DNA of 64,000 nt, from NCBI GenBank assembly GCA_037953745.1, contig JBAKBP010003076.1:93797-157796 (forward strand), written 5' to 3'. Below the pieces are notes generated by a model. That model had not been told where the DNA came from. It ran no database searches and worked only from the letters and a program-made list of their open reading frames with translations. Source of the stretch: Lithodes maja. Its lineage: Eukaryota; Arthropoda; Malacostraca; Decapoda; Lithodidae. Shown here one piece after another: positions 21,876 through 32,889 of this stretch; position 1 is the first letter of the stretch, and every line of letters starts with the position of its first letter. A program made the translations under genes and the position numbers.

Positions 21876-24413
21876 CTAAACTGACTTTGCTACGGCCGGG
21901 CTAAGCATTATTTCTACATCCTTCTGAGTTTGTGCATTCATAATGGATGGTGTTAAGATTGGGGGGAAAATGATCCTGTAAAAAACATTCTCAGGCATCC
22001 CCGTTACCATATGGAGTCTGAGAAGTTGTCTAGCCCGGACTGCCTCAAAGAGGGATGTTATGTCCATGATTGACCTCACCGGATGGGGTAGCAAATAATT
22101 TTGAAATGCTCTGATCGCCTCATTCCGTCCCTTTTTGGGATTAGCAATGGGTTTAGCAATGACTTGGGCAGTGTCTCTCGACAGTAGGAAGCCCATGAAT
22201 TTACGTTGAGTACTATCCCTTAGGAGGAACTCACGTTGTTGGTCAATAGGTTCAGGAGCAGTGAAAGGATCAGGGAAATCTTTTAGTGCTAATTGTGGGG
22301 CTGTAAGGAACTCCATTATGGCTCTGGGAACTCCCCCCGGTTGGGGCTTCAGTAAATCAAACTCCATATGGCGAGGGGGTGGCACTGCCAAGGAAGTATT
22401 AGATGTTAGAGCAATGGCAAATTGTTGGACTTCCTGGTCCCATTCTACCATTCTACCCATTCTACAGGTGTCCCACCTCTCCCAGGTTTATTGCCTTTTG
22501 GCCCGCTGACAGAGTTACTGGGAATGTCGTGAATTTCGGTTCATTAGGTCTAACCGAATCATAACTGTGAACCCCGTAAGGTTGGGAGCAGTCTGGGCAA
22601 GGAAGGTCTCCTGGGGAAGGAGGGGCAAGCTGTCCGGGTACATATACAAAATATTGATAGTTAGTGTTGTCTGGGAACGGGTCAATTCGTACCTTTACCA
22701 CCCTACCATGAGCATCTTTCGCCCTAAATTGTTTATGTTTATTCACTTCTACGGTCCACTCCACCGGTACTGGGATCTCCCGGTTTATGGATTTGTGTCC
22801 TTCCCCCGACTTGGGCGGGTTAGCCAGACACCACATGCCTACTGGTTCCTGCCAGTGAGGGATAGCACCCTTTGTCTGTACTGAAAGTGAAAGAGGGTGA
22901 AACGCCGGATTGGAGCTATGGTAAGCCGTGTTCCCCGGCGGAGGGTTACTGCCTTCCGCCGGTGGACTAGATGTGACATCAAACAAAAGCCTTGTAGGCT
23001 GTGAAGAACTAGCTGGTTTTGACATTTTAGCAGCCGGCGTGGAAACTGTGGCTATAGCCGAGTCTGACAACAAAGTTACTTTAGGCGGTGACAAGGGGTT
23101 AACTGTTACGCTTTGTTGCGTTTTCGTACTACGCAATGGGACAGAGGTGAGTGGTTGAACGTCATCGTCCAAGGCGGGGGAGGACACTGATGCACTTGAG
23201 GGAAATCCCACTGCCGGTGGGAGAATATCGTGGGCCCGTTTAGAGATAGCGCACTGTTTCAACACTTGTTGTAATAGTTCATCTAAATGTTTAGCCGTCA
23301 AACACTGAGGGCGTGGTCTCTTGAGGGACTTGGATCTAACCTTTTCTATTGTCCCGGTTTCCTCCACCTGTTCTCTAATACCTGGGTCACTAGTAACTGG
23401 GTTGTCCAGTGCCTTATCTATCTTTTGCTGAGTGGGGGAACGGAGCATTTCCCCCGGCGATTCTTCACTATGTGTCGCTGTTTCCGGGCGGCTCTGTCCT
23501 GCACTACAACAAGGTGTTAACTTACTGGGTGTAATAATGCTATGTGTATCACGTCACGACACCCTCCGCTACTTGGCGGGGCCGCACCGTGGCAGACGCC
23601 GTAGAATCTCACAGATCTACCTCGACCAAAAGGAATTCTCCTTTAGATAGAACTAATTTAGCACCTTGCAGTAACACCCTCGCCGTGGGTCTAATCCTAG
23701 TGGTTGACCTATGTTCCCCGGCGTCTGCCCCGAGGAGACCTGGAAAAAACTCCGGCGTCCCCGAGGCAGACGTCGATGGAACGGCTCGAGAGTCAGACTT
23801 ACACACATGGTTGGGGGGGGGGGGGGGGGGGGCTATCGGGCTTCGTGGACGAAGAGGAATCCTGTGATGGACTGGACAATTTACGTCTCTTGGGGGACCG
23901 TTGGTCCATGCTCGAAGTCCCTTCAATAAGTCGTCGGGGTGACTGCGGTTGAGAAGACGGCCGGGGATCCGGCGACTCGGAACAAGCTCTTCTCTTAGAG
24001 TGGGTAGGGGAGTGAACCTCATACATAAAAGGGTTGACTGAGAATGCAGACTGACTAACTGACTGGGGGAAGTTAGTTGCACCAAGAGGGTTTGACCGAA
24101 CTCGAGGGGGATCATCAAAAGAATAAAGGGAAATCAGCCGGAGCAGTTTGGCGTTATCACAAAAAAGTTCTACATTAGCCACTCTGGTGGAATATGAAGC
24201 AATTTTATTCTTTATCTGTATCAAAGCTAGTAAGCATGACATATCTTGGCTAGCGATCCATTCCTCGAAAAGGTCTGAACAAATTAGACATTCCCGAGAA
24301 GTCCACAATTTTGTTTACTTGTCTAGGCATTTAACGCATCTAATGCACAGTCTGTGAGCTGTGACTGGGACTAGAAGACAGGTAGGTGTAGCACAAATTG
24401 AAAACTGAGGCAT
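21876..24413 (-). pseudogene. DIRS-type retrotransposon gag-like ORF1, broken
   Basis: The frame starts at an ATG at 24411-24413 and begins with Cys-rich motifs (LCIRCVKC, then ECLICSDLF). A TAA at 24315-24317 interrupts it. A 20-base G run at 23813-23832 (Pro codons on the - strand) marks a frame change. Frames 23448-22462 and 22460-21876 follow. The last one matches gag of the + strand DIRS element: WDQEVQQFA versus WRQEAQLFA, and VRARQLLRLHMVTGMP versus VRVRQDLRVYLVRRLP. No RT or recombinase follows, because the element is cut by the LTR fragment at 21818. I infer DIRS gag from that match; a host gene is unlikely. Confidence 0.7.
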
Positions 24414-25850
24414 GGTCAATAAAAATCCCCTCCCCGCCGGAAACCGATCCTCTGGTGTGTTGCTCAAGATATGAAGAGATCTGGAAATAGAAATTTCCAG
24501 GAATCAATGCTCATAAAGATAAACTGAGAGGTGTTAAAACATCCTACCGACTCCTAGATGCCAGAAACAAGTTGACCACTGTCAACTATATTTCTGCCGC
24601 CTGAGAGCTAACGTGAAAACCATACCCCCTTTATATAAAACAGGGTTTTCACGTGACTGCTTACCTGTGACATGGGTCACTGGCCCTAACTGGAACTCGA
24701 ACCTGTGTCTTCCTGTAGCTAGTTGGCTAGCCGGAAAGATACTATTCTTACACACGCCGCTGAGCGGGGAGGGGTAAGTGGACTGTCCACAGTGCGACTG
24801 GTTATACTGTTAGCCGGCGCAACTGCTTGTACCCTCTTAAGACCGCCGAGTGGTGAGGTACTGGACCATTCCTAGGGCGAGCCGAATAATCGGTAAACAA
24901 AACGACCTTTTCCGCCGGACTAATCATGTCTGCCACAAAGGGTGTGTAGTGGCACACTACAAAGGGTTTGGTTGTGCCCGGCCACCAGCGCGGGGGAACT
25001 CCGGCCTCACAAGGCATAGCGAGGTCCGACGGGTCCAGAACAACTACGGGAAAGTCGTCTACTACAAAGACGACCAACACCGAAAAAACCCAACAAATAA
25101 CAGGACGTCTCCTAGGCCCCCCAATGCGCGTGATCGACACGCAAAGACAAGGGACCAAAATACAGGGGAACATATATCACACATAATATGGTAAATATAA
25201 CACACAAGCCCCCTAACAGCTAACGGAGACCCCTACTGAGGCTAGCCCCGAGGCTTGACTAAGAATCCTGAAAGACGACGTCGACACCTGGAGACATCAC
25301 AGCCACAGCATGGAGAGAAGAGGCCCACGAGAGGGGCCCGAAGCGGACTCGGACGCTAGAAGGCTCCACACCACGTGTGACAACACTTAAACTAGCGCGT
25401 CTGCTAAAATAATAGACATGCGGCATCTTTTCACGATGTACAATGCAAGCTGTCTGTGAAGATAATAGCCTCCTAACTAGAGATAAACAAAAGCTAAGGC
25501 GCAGCAAACACAATATCACAAACCATGAGGCGTCGGTCCTGGAGAACACATAGGCGCCTGTAATATGTACCCTTATATTAACACTTCCTGCGGGCATACC
25601 AATGGGGCAGTCTGAGCTAGCTAGTCTAAACCCTGTTCAATACAATTCAGAAATGTGTCTAAATGAGCAAGGACTCACGAGAATTGTGCGGACGAAGAAT
25701 GTGGCGGAGCTCAGGCGACACACGTCTAAACCGGTTGCCCGCGGGGAAGAGAAGGACGTATGGACGCTTGGGTAGTAGCGTCAGGGATCCACAACATAAG
25801 AAATTCACCGAGATGGAAAGCTTAGTATAACACATTTTAAGGATACTTTT
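24414..25850. other. Non-coding spacer between divergent DIRS-type elements
   Basis: Small open frames on both strands look spurious. Probably it contains the 5' leader of the - strand gag. No inverted copy of the terminal repeat of the + strand element is present, so the two elements are not simple mirror images. Confidence 0.5.
24611..24656 (-). promoter_or_regulatory. TATA-like site inside a short inverted repeat
   Basis: ACGTGAAAACC and GGTTTTCACGT form a perfect 11-base inverted repeat around CTTTATATAAAA. On the - strand this gives TTTATATAAAG about 220 bases upstream of the gag ATG at 24413. Promoter function is inferred from position only. Confidence 0.4.
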
Positions 25851-25991
25851 ATTTTTATTTTTTACGAAGGTTTTTTCGTAGTGGGTACCCAATCATAAGA
25901 CGATTCCATAAGAGAATTAGCATTGCACTTATGACGAGTACTCTGTTCTTCCCCGCGCGGCAGATTCAAAACTGGCTACCGCGGCGCATGA

Positions 25992-27570
25992 ATGTTAATA
26001 GGCATATCGTCAATGATGGAGGGGCCACTATTAAATAGTGGGGTTTTTGTAGCAAGGGACCAATTACAGGAGTTATTTGACTTTATGAGACAGGTTAAAG
26101 GTGAGCGACAGGTATCAGTTCCAGTACCAGTAGCCCCGGTGGTGCGACCTCTTGGGCAAGTACTTGTTCAGCCTCAAGTTGATGTAAATTTACCTCCCCC
26201 TTCAGTCACTCCTACTGTATAGCTTCCACTTCGGGAGCTACGGCGCTGTTGCCGTCCAATCTGAAATTATTCTCGGATTTGGTTCCTCCCCCTCTTGATA
26301 AATCCATCCCTAGTAAAAAGGGCCCTATGCCACTTTTATATGGATCGGATACCTCTTGGTCTGTTGTCCAGCCTTTACGCCCCGAGGTCGCACAACCCAC
26401 AGTTACGGGTGAGTCCCCTGTGCTGGAACATTAGGTTATTGAGGCGAGTGAGGCTAAGAAATTGAGGGCCAAGAACCAGTCTGGAGAGGTACTTGATGTT
26501 GTCGTCAAGGCCATTCCTACATTTTATAATCCTGACTATTTTGTGTACATGCCATCTCCTGCCTTGCCTCCCGCTTCCGCCGGAAAATTATTTTCCGACT
26601 GGACTACAGTAAGTCAGATGGGTTTAATGATTTAAAGCTGTTACAGGGTTTGACCCCAGAATTAAATTCCATACCCTTCAGGGACTCTGCTGGGTCTTCA
26701 CTATTTCAGATTCAAGGGGGGGAGTCAGGGCCGTGGGTTGCATGGAGACAAGAGGCCCAGCTGTTTGCCAGCACAATAACAAACAAAAGCAGTCACCAGC
26801 TTCCGCAAGAAGACAATCATTGGTTTTCAATGCCAGTAGGCAAGGCGGTAGGGATTCCCCAACATATTTTTTATTTTTTGGGTGCCTCTAAACTTTCTTT
26901 ATGCCAGTTACTTGAACCATTTTGTTCTCCCACACAGGTCCAGATCGATAAAGACTTTAAAATGAGACAGAAAGCCCGGAGACTGGCGTCCCAATACTTA
27001 CTCAGCCGCCAGCTTGCGGCCTCTCTGGCCAGGACGTCTGAGTTGGTATCGGACGCCGGGACCCAGAAGGCTCTTTCTCTGACTAGGCGCCTTCTTCTCC
27101 AAAACTCCATTCAGTCTCTCGGCGACATCCAGACTGCTGTCTTTGAGACGGTACGGGTCCGTCAAGACCTGAGGGTGTACTTGGTGAGGAGACTCCCTAC
27201 AGAGATCAGTAGGAGACTGATATTATCCAATGTTTTCACCAAAACTCTAGCCTCAGACGATGCCTGGCGCACTGTCAATTTCCTTCTAGACTCACAACCT
27301 GCCACTACTTCTAAGTCAAAGAGTGAGCATTCAGTTAAATCTAAATTTAATGCTAAGAGTTCATTTCGTGGTCAATCCCAATCATTTCAGTCATTAAAAA
27401 CTTACACAGCCCCTGCGAATAATGGGACGTTTCGTGGACGAAGTCAATCCAGGGCTAGAGGGCGTTGGTTTAGGGGTCAGTCTATGGGTAAACCCAGTAG
27501 TGATGGTAACAAGGCCTCTCATCCCCCCAGTCCAAAATCAGAGTCACAACCCTCCTCTTCAAAAAACTGA
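25992..27570 (+). pseudogene. DIRS-type gag, frameshifted
   Basis: N-terminal part: frame to 26222 with a Pro/Val-rich segment, then 26249-26434 and beyond in another frame. C-terminal part: 26650-27570 (about 300 codons) with the core WVAWRQEAQLFAS and VRVRQDLRVYLVRRLP, followed by an Arg/Ser/Gly-rich basic tail (SRARGRWFRGQS), typical of nucleic-acid-binding gag ends. Stops at 26220 and 26434 and a frame change near 26640 break it. Its end overlaps the start of the RT region in another frame, as in many DIRS elements. Confidence 0.7.
26001..26046 (+). repeat. Left terminal repeat motif of the DIRS-type element
   Basis: Contains ATCGTCAATGAT, GGGGCC, then the near-palindrome CCACTATTAAATAGTGG. 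The reverse complement occurs at 31060-31090 and direct copies at 30994 and 31885. In DIRS elements such repeats allow circular DNA intermediates to form. Confidence 0.65.
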
Positions 27571-27797
27571 GACACCACAAGGCTCTCTCACTCCCAGTGC
27601 CAAGGCAGGGCGAGACAGAACCGAGAGTAGTACTGCCGGACAACACCAGTCATGTGACTGGCAACTTCCGAGAATGTCATCGGGCATGGCCCCGGTGAAC
27701 ATGGGCGAGGACGGTAGTCCGCAAAGGCCTCTCCTGGCGGTGGTCCCAGCGACCCCGTTTACGTATCCCCACAGAATTCAATCTTGTTTCATTAGAG

Positions 27798-29487
27798 GTG
27801 GGATCCGTCGTCAAAGAGATGGCCCAAAAGCAGATTATTATCCCCAGTCCCCTGTCACAGCCCGTGTTCACATCCCGGTTGTTCCTGGTGCCAAAGAGGG
27901 ACAGTGTTCAGATGAGGCCGGTGATCGACCTCTCTTATCTCAACACCCATATTTACAATCAGTCGTTCAGGATGCTGACTGTGAATCAGATACGATTGAC
28001 ACTCCCGCCGCAGGATTGGATGTGTTCTGTCGATCTAACAGAAGCCTATTGGCATGTCCCTATCAACAAACGTTTTCAAAAGTATCTAGCTTTGCGCAAT
28101 GGGGATCAAACGTTTGTATTTCAAGAATGCCCTTTGGATTAAATCTAGCACCCAGAATATTCACAAAATTAGTCCGACAGGCTTTGCTACCATTACTAAA
28201 CCAGGGGATCATGGTGTTATGGTACCTAGACGATTGGTTAATAGTAGCACAATCCAAAATAATCTGCCTCCAAAATGTACAACTTGTGTTAACTCATGTA
28301 GCTGCCTTGGGATTCAAGGTGAACTTAGCAAAGTCCTCCTTGATGCCCACCAGGAAAATTCTTATCTGGGATACCGAGTTCCTCACTCTGAGTAAGAGCG
28401 AAGACAATCGTCAGAGGTTTCGGAGGAAACTCTTTCGGTTTCTTCATTCTCTGACAACAACGAGGAGGATCTGGGAATCTCTGGTGGGCTCACTCAATTG
28501 GATACAGCTGACGGTCCTGTTAGGTCGTCTGAAGGTAAAACAAATTATTTTGGAAGGAAACAGGTGCTTTCCGCTGTTGCCAGCAGAAACACTGAGGAAA
28601 ATTCCAACTTTAATCCACAACCTCCTGGCGGCTTGGGCGAAGCCAGAAGTAATACACTCCTCCTTGACATGGACAGCTCCTCCACCGACAGTCTGGATAG
28701 ATACAGACGCGTCAGGTACCCTGGGATGGGGTTACCAGTCAAACCTAGGTCATCAGGGTCAGGGTCTATGGTCCAAATCAAATCACCTTCATATCAATGC
28801 CAAGGAGTTGTTAGTCCCACTATTCTTTTTACATGAGCATGGCATGAGCCAGGCGGGAAAGTCCCTAGCCTTCAGAATGGACAATCTGACTGCAGTGACA
28901 TGCATTCTGAAGCAAGGGTCAGCAAGATCTCGAGTGTTACAAGGGTTGTCGGAAAAGATCTTTCGACTAGCTGCGAGGCTAGAGATTTATCTTCATGCAA
29001 CATATCTGCCCGGCGTGGCAAACGTGTGGGCAGACGCTCTGTCTCGGAGACAGAGCACTCAAGTAGAATGGGCTCTCAAGCAAAACATCTTTCAAGAGAT
29101 GATTGCCGATCCCTACCATCCACAAGTGGACTTGTTTGCGTCAGAGGCAAACCACAGGCTGCCTCAGTACCTCACACGTCGGAGTCAGACTCCGGCGGGG
29201 GTCCAGACGCATTTCTGGTAGAGTGGAACAAAGGGAGCTCCATTTATCTGTTTCCGCCTCCAGACGCATCCTTGATGTGCAAAGTAGTTCATAAACTACG
29301 GGGTAATCGAGGCACGGTCTCGATGATCGCTCCGTTGTGGCCGGCTCAAGTTTGGTACAATCAATTAAAGACGTGGTGCGAGAACCCAATGTCGCTCATG
29401 ATCTCGTACTTCCACTTAGACACAATTGGAAACCTCAAGACCTCGCTGACTTTGGCCTTATGGATATTCAGAAGGCCAAGTGGCTAG
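27798..29487 (+). pseudogene. DIRS-type reverse transcriptase and RNase H
   Basis: The RT N-terminal half is in frame 27798-28142 (VPKRDSVQMRPVIDLSYLN, then SVDLTEAYWHVPI). A frame change near 28120-28135 moves it to the frame that ends at 29221, with MPFGLNLAPRIF, the catalytic WYLDDWL (Tyr codon at 28223), RNase H WIDTDASGTLGWG, the Glu in INAKELL, the Asp in FRMDN, and VWADALSR. Another shift near 29195 leads into the frame ending at 29487 with EWNKGSSIYLFPP and PLWPAQVWY, blocks seen after RNase H in DIRS proteins. The long open frame beginning at 27422 is, for its first 230 codons, an out-of-frame read. Active-site residues are all present; only frame damage disables it. Confidence 0.85.
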
Positions 29488-30441
29488 GCCAGTTTGTGGA
29501 AGCCGTGATTCACAAGTTGATTAATCAGTATGCTAAATCAACTCAAAGACAGTATCAATCTCATTGGAAGTCGTTTACTACCTGGATCGTAGAAACTGAT
29601 CAACAGAAGTCCTCGGTGGCTCTGGTGTTTAATTATTTAAATTACCTATTTGAAATGCAAAAGTTGTCAGTTGTCACATTAAGGAATCACCTCACAGCAA
29701 TTCGGACACCTTTTTTCGATTTAACTGGTCTGTCCGTGCCAGAGGCGGAGGAGAAGGGGTTCATGCGGTCTTGCTTCTGGCTTCACCCTCCTCCTCGTCA
29801 ACTCACACCCACCTGGTCTCTTGATCTGGCCCTTGAAATGCTTCACTCCCGTAAATATTGTCATAGTCCTCCTTTCGAGTTAAGACTTAAGAAAGCCATT
29901 TTTCTAATGGCATTAGCCACGGGTGACAGGGTGTCTGAGTTGGCGGCGATGAGTTCGGAGCCATCTTGCTTAAGATTTTCGAGGCGCAACATGAGTGTAC
30001 ATATTGCACCTGCTCCTAATTTCATCGCAAAGAATGAACACAGTAATCATGTTTTTACAGAGTTTGAAGTTCCTGCTCTGAAACAGGGCGATAAGCACCA
30101 TTTACTTTGCCCGGTGCAATCACTCATTTTATTTATGCGGGACTCTCGGCCAGCATAGGCGGGATCCCTCTGGGTTACACGGACAGGTAAACGTCTCCCA
30201 AAAACGCCAGGTAGCCGCGTTATTAGTCGAAGTAATTAGAGAGAGTAATCCGGGCATTCTGGCTAGGTCACACGATATCCGGAAGTGGGCTGCATCACTC
30301 AGATTCCTACACAATTACTCACTCGATGACATTCAACAGACCAAGTTATGGTCATCTAATCATACCTTCTTAACACGTTACCTGTCCGTGAATCTCATGA
30401 AACCTTCTCGTACATGTATAGCATTAAGGAAGAGAGTCTAG
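29460..30441 (+). pseudogene. DIRS-type tyrosine recombinase, one frameshift
   Basis: The enzyme would insert the circular DNA copy by site-specific strand exchange. An N-terminal SAM-like domain (QYAKSTQRQYQSHWKSF, about 29525-29575) leads to the catalytic core. The first catalytic Arg is in GDRVSEL (codon 29928-29930). A one-base shift near 30150 creates a TAG at 30156-30158. In the next frame the HxxR motif SHDIRKW lies at 30268-30288 and the nucleophile Tyr in TRYLS at 30379-30381, ending at TAG 30439-30441. Thus R, H, R and Y are all present and correctly spaced. Confidence 0.85.
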
Positions 30442-30990
30442 TTTTAAGCTATTTTTTGTAAAGAAAAGAGGGGGGAGGTATCCGAGCTAGGGCCTCTAAC
30501 CTGCCTCTTATGTGATGCAATATATGACGAGAATTAAGGTCATGTGATAACCCATTCCTTAGACTAAAATAAGTCTTGTCAGGAAAATGTTTATGTTTAC
30601 TTTATAGATGGCAATAGAGTTTCCATTATGCTCATTAATCTTAAGGATTAGGATTAAAAGTAAGAGTACAAATATTTTTGTAATACAGTACCTGTAGGCC
30701 ATATATGTATAGGCCAACATATTATCAGTATTTTCTAAGAGATGATATATTTATTTATTTATATATTCATAAGCTACAATGTATAGTTTATGTGCGTTTC
30801 ACCAACTGTTCTGTCAAACGTAACGGTGTTACACAACAGGCTACCTTTAAGGAACGCCGCCTGTACAACCTTTTATTATTTTTATTAAACTATGATCTTT
30901 TTCTTTCGTACGTATTTTATTTTAACCTTAGTAATTTATTAGTGGTTATGATGTTCATGATGAATGTCCCCCTCCAGTCTCGAGATATCA
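30442..30990 (+). other. 3' untranslated part of the DIRS-type element
   Basis: AT-rich sequence after the recombinase, with no gene. It leads into the fold-back terminal repeats at 30994. Confidence 0.5.
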
Positions 30991-30993
30991 GGT

Positions 30994-31090
30994 GCATCGT
31001 CAATGATGAAGGGGCCACTAATAAATTATAGGTTTGAGTCCGAAGGGAAGAAGGAAAACCTAATATTTAGTAGTGGCCCCGGAATCATTG
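30994..31090 (+). repeat. Fold-back inverted repeat in the DIRS right terminal region
   Basis: Left arm ATCGTCAATGAT...GGGGCCACTA...ATAGGTTT and right arm (reverse complement) ATCGTCAATGAT...GGGGCCACTA...TTAGGTTTT pair over about 40 bases with few mismatches; the loop contains GAAGGGAAGAAGG. The right arm plus loop is repeated in inverted orientation at 31885-31950. Confidence 0.8.
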
Positions 31091-31185
31091 ACGATTTTGG
31101 CCCTCCCTTCCATCCCCTTCCCATTCATCTGCTATGTTTTGAAAGTCTTGATATATCAGATTAAGGGCGAATGAGCGCTTCGATG

Positions 31186-31215
31186 AGTGAGGCGAAGCGT
31201 GCAGAAACAGCAGAA
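31186..31215 (+). other. Short hairpin near DIRS right end
   Basis: GCGCTTCG and CGAAGCGTGC flank ATGAGTGAGG. The 7-base stem is perfect. No function is assigned. Confidence 0.4.
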
Positions 31216-31331
31216 GCATGAGAAGCGCAATGCTAAGATCAAGTTTAATATTTTTATTTTATTATATTTTTCTAGTTTTATCTAGTAGTGGTACCCACAT
31301 CATATAGGACGAGTCCGTGAGTGGTTCTTAA

Positions 31332-31769
31332 CCCGTCCAGCCCCGGCTAGTTTTGTAATGTTTGTTCACCAGAACCCGGCCGGTTTTCAAAAAATGGTTT
31401 TATTCCAGAAACAATAGCGAATGGGTTAGGAATGAAGGAAAAACCACGAAAAACCGCTCAAAAAGCTTAAAGAATGGTCCTACAGAGCCCCCGAAAACGT
31501 ATTTTACAAGAGTAAAAAATTGAAGGCAATTATCCCAAAAAAACAGGTTATTGCGCGCTCACGCGCACGCACGTGGACTTTGAGAGTTTTCAACCATCGG
31601 CACGGTTGCGTGGGATACGTACACAGTTCCCATACAAATCTGAGCCCTCTTGAGTGGCTACACCTGAGGTTACGGTCGGCGCAATTAGGGTGACGCGCCA
31701 GGCGCGTCTCTGGGGCTGTGCGTTACATACATCGCCGACGCGTCAGACGCGTCGCTGGGGCTGTACGGG
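31332..31769. mobile_element. TTAA-flanked MITE (piggyBac-like ends)
   Basis: TTAA at 31328-31331 and 31770-31773 flank a 438-base element. Its ends are CCCGTCCAGCCCCGG and the inverted CTGGGGCTGTACGGG. TTAA target duplication is the hallmark of piggyBac transposition. There is no coding capacity. Internal GC-rich blocks (GCGCGCTCACGCGCACGC, GACGCGTCAGACGCGTC) distinguish it from the host DIRS sequence. It interrupts a segment that is continuous at 25900, which acts as a rough empty site. Confidence 0.75.
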
Positions 31770-31884
31770 TTAAGAGCGTTTCGCTCATGATGTGTGGCAA
31801 TCGTATTTGGATCTCTCCCGGGCGGGAAGTTTGAAAAACAAGCTTGAGTTCAAAGATTGGCCATAAACAATGTTAAGGCGCATC

Positions 31885-31952
31885 GTCAATGATTCCGGGG
31901 CCACTACTTAATATTAGGTTTTCCTTCTTCCCTTCGGGACTCAAACCTATAA
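31885..31952 (+). repeat. Outer copy of the DIRS terminal repeat
   Basis: About 65 bases that are the near-perfect reverse complement of 31022-31090, including ATCGTCAATGATTCC and CTTCTTCCCTTCGG. Together with the left repeat at 26001 it gives inverted repeats around the element. Confidence 0.8.
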
Positions 31953-32225
31953 TTTCACTTATTCCCTAAGTACATTATTGAATCAGAATGGGTTAACATG
32001 AGAACATAAGTGGTACAACTTAATCAAATATCTTCTAGCACGATCGCCGATCTGGATGGAGATCAGGTATGCTCAATGCAGCTTAAATTGAATTTCCTTT
32101 CTTTAGGATCAAATCAATATTCTCTTTTTGAAAGATTGGATAAACACTTATTCGGTTACCTTAATGTTCACTTTACCCGTAACTTGGGTATAATCAGCTA
32201 CTAGTATTTGACGAGATTAAGATAA

Positions 32226-32735
32226 GTCACTATATTTCTTTTCTATAAATATGTCACCTTGCACACTGGTATACTTAGCAAGATTGAATTCAGGTTTGGT
32301 GGACTCTAAAATATTTTCACTAGTCGGGATTATTTCAGAGATAGTTGAGGTGAAAATCCGCCTTATTTGGATTTAATTATTTTTCTACGTTAGGAAGGCG
32401 TAGTCACTAATTGTAACACTGATACACTTGTAAAGGGAATTTGTTTCTATAAATTCTAAGTTATAAACACTTTGAATGATTTTCTTCAAAATAAGGAGTT
32501 TATGGACTCTGAATATTTTCTCACTGGTCGGAAATGTGACAGTTATTTTATGCGAAAATACGTCTTAATTGGATTTAATTCCTTATTAAGTTAGAGAGGT
32601 GTACGAAACAAATTTATCACTGGTACACGAATAGAAGGAATCTGTTTCTATATATTCTCGTTGATGAACACTTTGATGATTTATTTCTAAATAAGGAGTT
32701 AAAGGAACTATGAATATTTTTATCACTTTTTGAAC
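32226..32735 (+). repeat. Degenerate ~200-bp tandem repeat, about 2.5 units
   Basis: GGACTCTAAAATATTTTCAC at 32301 recurs as GGACTCTGAATATTTTCTCA at 32504 and GGAACTATGAATATTT at 32704. Blocks around them (ACACTTTGA, AAATAAGGAGTT, TTGGATTTAATT) recur with the same spacing. In the first unit CGCCTT and AAGGCG form an inverted pair. No coding signal. It leads into the hairpin arrays. Confidence 0.7.
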
Positions 32736-32889
32736 TCTAACTTATTTCTGCCTCGTCACTGGCATCGACTTAGGTATCTTTTCTTCAATCTTTCTTTTCT
32801 TAGAGATGTAGAACACTAGCTGCTTGAAGTCTTCTGAATCTCCGTAGGCCGTCCAGGTTGGCCGGTCGTGTGAAGTAATGTTACAGATG

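Larger units (their letters stand above)
25876..31950 (+). mobile_element. DIRS-type tyrosine-recombinase retrotransposon, nearly complete
   Basis: The order gag, RT-RNase H, tyrosine recombinase, with no protease or DDE integrase, defines the DIRS group. The left side has ATCGTCAATGAT at about 26007. The right side has a fold-back pair at 30994-31090 and another copy at 31885. DNA at 31282-31325 resembles 25878-25915, so a direct repeat also brackets the element. A TTAA MITE (31332-31769) sits inside the right terminal region. Frameshifts lie in gag, RT, after RNase H and in the recombinase. Boundaries are approximate. Confidence 0.75.

Noticed and set aside
24679..24730. tRNA-like B box (GGTTCGAGTTC) on the - strand
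   Set aside because: No matching A box at the right distance and no tail or flanking duplication, so I could not support a SINE or tRNA.
24850..25194. Overlapping ORFs on both strands as a possible host gene
   Set aside because: No domain or motif, several overlapping frames of similar length, and DIRS-type elements on both sides.
27422..28120. N-terminal 230 codons of the 599-codon ORF ending at 29221
   Set aside because: The true RT N-terminus is in another frame (27798-28142). This part is an accidental open frame joined to real RT-RNase H by a frameshift.
31186..31325. Possible hammerhead ribozyme (GACGAGTCCGTGAG at 31310 and CGATGAGTGAGGCGAAGC at 31193)
   Set aside because: Stem-II-like words occur, but the conserved CUGAUGA core and GAAA are not both present with the needed flanking stems, and the related segment at 25900 does not keep them.
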